Shown in pieces: positions 4,991-6,251 of a DNA stretch of 6,251 bases. Numbering within the stretch: position 1 is the stretch's first letter; every line of letters begins with the position of its first letter. Source of the DNA: CAYPQL01 sp964412905 (GTDB taxonomy: Bacteria > Patescibacteriota > Minisyncoccia > JAHIHE01 > JAGLIN01); the NCBI GenBank assembly GCA_964412905.1, contig CAYPQL010000058.1, positions 1 through 6,251 of the forward strand, given 5' to 3'. Made by a program: the position numbers and the translations under genes. The notes under the pieces were generated by a model. The model was not told where the DNA came from. It did not search any database and worked only from the letters and a program-made list of their open reading frames with translations.

Positions 4991-6163
4991 TTATGCTCCG
5001 CTTTTTTCGGAAGCTGCTTTCTCAAGAACTTCCAAAGTCTCCTTCGCTGTTTTTTTCCAGTGAAATTTTTTCGCCTGTTCCAGCCCTTTTTTCTTTAGAT
5101 TATTACGCAATCCGTCATCGTCTAAAACTTTCAAAATGGCGCGCTTGATTCCTTCAATGTCATAAGGATCAACCATAATCGCCGCGCCAGCGGTTATTTC
5201 AGAAAGCGAGGAAGTGTTAGAACACACCGCGGGAATTCCGCAAGCCATCGCTTCCAAGACCGCGGCGCCAAAATCTTCGTAGACCGGGATTGAAACAAAA
5301 ACATCCGCGCCGGCGAAAAGGGCATTCAAGTCTTCCGGCTCAATGTAACCCGGAAAAATGACTTCGTTTTTCAGCCCGAAATCCTTCGCGATTTGATGAA
5401 TTTCATTTGCCAGCCATCCGCTTTTCCCTGCTAAAACTAATTTATAATTTGAATTCGGTTTTTTGCCTTTCAAAAGCAATCTTAGCTTTGAAAATGATTC
5501 AATGAGCCGCGTCAGATTATTGAGAGGCTTGATGGTATTCATAAACAAAATATATTCGCCGCCAATTTTGTATTTATTTTTTATCCTTTGAATTTCTTTT
5601 ATATCGGCGCCGGCAAAAAACTTCTCGTCAAAAGCGTTATGGATCACTTTTATTTTTTCGGCATTCACCTTGAAATCATTTATAAGATCGTTTTTCATTG
5701 CTTCTGAGCTTGCGATAACTACATCCGCTCTTGAAAACGCAGGCGGTTTAATCTTGAATTTAAGGCGCTCTTTTTGGGAAAATAAATCCGGAAATTTCTT
5801 GATGCCCAAATTTTGAGCTGTTACCGCGAGCCTTTTTTTATAGCTTACAGGCGCCCTGCCTCCCGGCACAAAAAGAACATCAAGATTGTCGCGCAAGAAA
5901 AAAGCCGTGGCAAGCGTCTCGGAATACGCCACGGGCAAGAATTTTTTATAATACGAAAACGGAAAATGCCTTATCGTAACATTCTGCTTGCTGAATTTCT
6001 TCAAATCCTTTTCCCTCACCCGATAATTGAAATATATGAAATATTCATTTTTCCGGTCAATTTCAAGCAGATGCCTGATCAGCTGGTATGTATAATGCCC
6101 AATCCCCGCCGCATCTCCCATTTCCGGATTTAAAATTGTCTGCGCGTCAATTCCGATTTTCAT
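4991..6163 (-). CDS. GT-B fold glycosyltransferase, GT4-like (glycosyl transferase group 1)
   Basis: This is a probable retaining glycosyltransferase that moves a sugar from a nucleotide-activated donor onto a cell-surface glycan or glycolipid precursor; donor and acceptor cannot be read from sequence. It has 390 residues and no signal peptide or membrane span, so it should act at the inner face of the membrane. The N-terminal acceptor domain opens MKIGIDAQTI with a glycine-rich GDAAGIGHYTYQLIRHLL loop (16-33), typical of this family. The C-terminal donor domain (about 200-390) has the EX7E motif, Glu296 and Glu304 in YEDFGAAVLEAMACGIP, plus LVLAGKSGW (242-250). The donor-phosphate loop, usually like EPRKNL, reads KPLNNL (212-217). 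The ATG at 6161-6163 fits the family start; no Shine-Dalgarno precedes it. It begins 10 bp after an upstream gene, so it is probably cotranscribed with it. The TAA stop is at 4993-4991. Confidence 0.9.
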   Translation of the reverse strand: MKIGIDAQTILNPEMGDAAGIGHYTYQLIRHLLEIDRKNEYFIYFNYRVREKDLKKFSKQNVTIRHFPFSYYKKFLPVAYSETLATAFFLRDNLDVLFVPGGRAPVSYKKRLAVTAQNLGIKKFPDLFSQKERLKFKIKPPAFSRADVVIASSEAMKNDLINDFKVNAEKIKVIHNAFDEKFFAGADIKEIQRIKNKYKIGGEYILFMNTIKPLNNLTRLIESFSKLRLLLKGKKPNSNYKLVLAGKSGWLANEIHQIAKDFGLKNEVIFPGYIEPEDLNALFAGADVFVSIPVYEDFGAAVLEAMACGIPAVCSNTSSLSEITAGAAIMVDPYDIEGIKRAILKVLDDDGLRNNLKKKGLEQAKKFHWKKTAKETLEVLEKAASEKSGA

Positions 6164-6173
6164 ATAGTTGTAT

Positions 6174-6251
6174 TTACGATTTATAGTCTACTTTAATTAT
6201 GGTTCTTCCGACATTTCTATGGGTATAAATTAAGTTTGCCGCAGTGGAATA
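6174..6251 (-). CDS. C-terminal end of an unidentified gene, possibly a medium-chain dehydrogenase/reductase
   Basis: The minus-strand frame is open from the window edge for 25 codons and ends in TAA at 6176-6174. The end reads AANLIYTHRNVGRTIIKV followed by DYKS. An alanine-leading helix and then a short basic turn and VGRTIIKV resembles the C-terminus of zinc-type alcohol dehydrogenase or quinone oxidoreductase proteins, which often finish with GKIVLKV-like strands. That family assignment is tentative because only the tail is visible. Its stop lies 10 bp from the glycosyltransferase start, which supports a shared operon and explains the lack of a promoter there. Confidence 0.55.
   Translation of the reverse strand, partial: YSTAANLIYTHRNVGRTIIKVDYKS

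Noticed and set aside
5813..6133. Plus-strand 106-codon frame opposite the glycosyltransferase
   Set aside because: Fully nested antisense in a recognised gene, no start context and no recognisable domain.

Overview
The window is AT-rich and gene-dense. Every convincing gene lies on the minus strand, so transcription runs from high to low coordinates. Compact genes, very Lys/Ile/Asn-rich proteins, a NusA with an acidic insert and a long charged tail, and no Shine-Dalgarno match before any of the five visible starts all suggest an uncultivated Candidate Phyla Radiation (Patescibacteria, Parcubacteria-like) bacterium. This placement is inferred from gene style, not from a marker gene. The standard genetic code fits: stops are TAA or TAG and no TGA needs recoding.

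In the direction of transcription (right to left), the window starts with the last 25 codons of an unidentified gene (6251-6174), possibly a medium-chain dehydrogenase/reductase. Ten bases later comes a GT-B fold glycosyltransferase (6163-4991). A 433-bp spacer follows. It holds a strong sigma70-type promoter (4856-4829), an intrinsic terminator only about 30 nt downstream (4799-4773), and a palindromic dispersed element (4744-4628). The four-gene run nusA, ppaC (Mn-dependent inorganic pyrophosphatase), tig (trigger factor) and clpP then follows to position 219. The last 210 bp hold a second palindromic element and no gene.

Functionally, the four-gene run is a growth and proteostasis set: NusA controls RNA polymerase pausing and termination, PpaC removes the pyrophosphate made by polymerases and aminoacyl-tRNA synthetases, trigger factor folds nascent chains, and ClpP degrades failed ones. 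The tig-clpP pair is conserved across bacteria; nusA and ppaC upstream of it are less usual. The glycosyltransferase probably belongs to a separate envelope-sugar operon that enters from the right.

The most unusual content is between genes. Four of the five complete spacers or flanks hold a distinct structured repeat: two cloverleaf-like elements with TGTCAT/ATGACA ends, one element of hexamer doublets at a 10-bp period, and one heptamer array that supplies the tig stop codon. The promoter plus early terminator ahead of nusA looks like an attenuated leader. This is notable because NusA itself acts on termination. No tRNA, rRNA, CRISPR array, transposase or prophage gene was seen.
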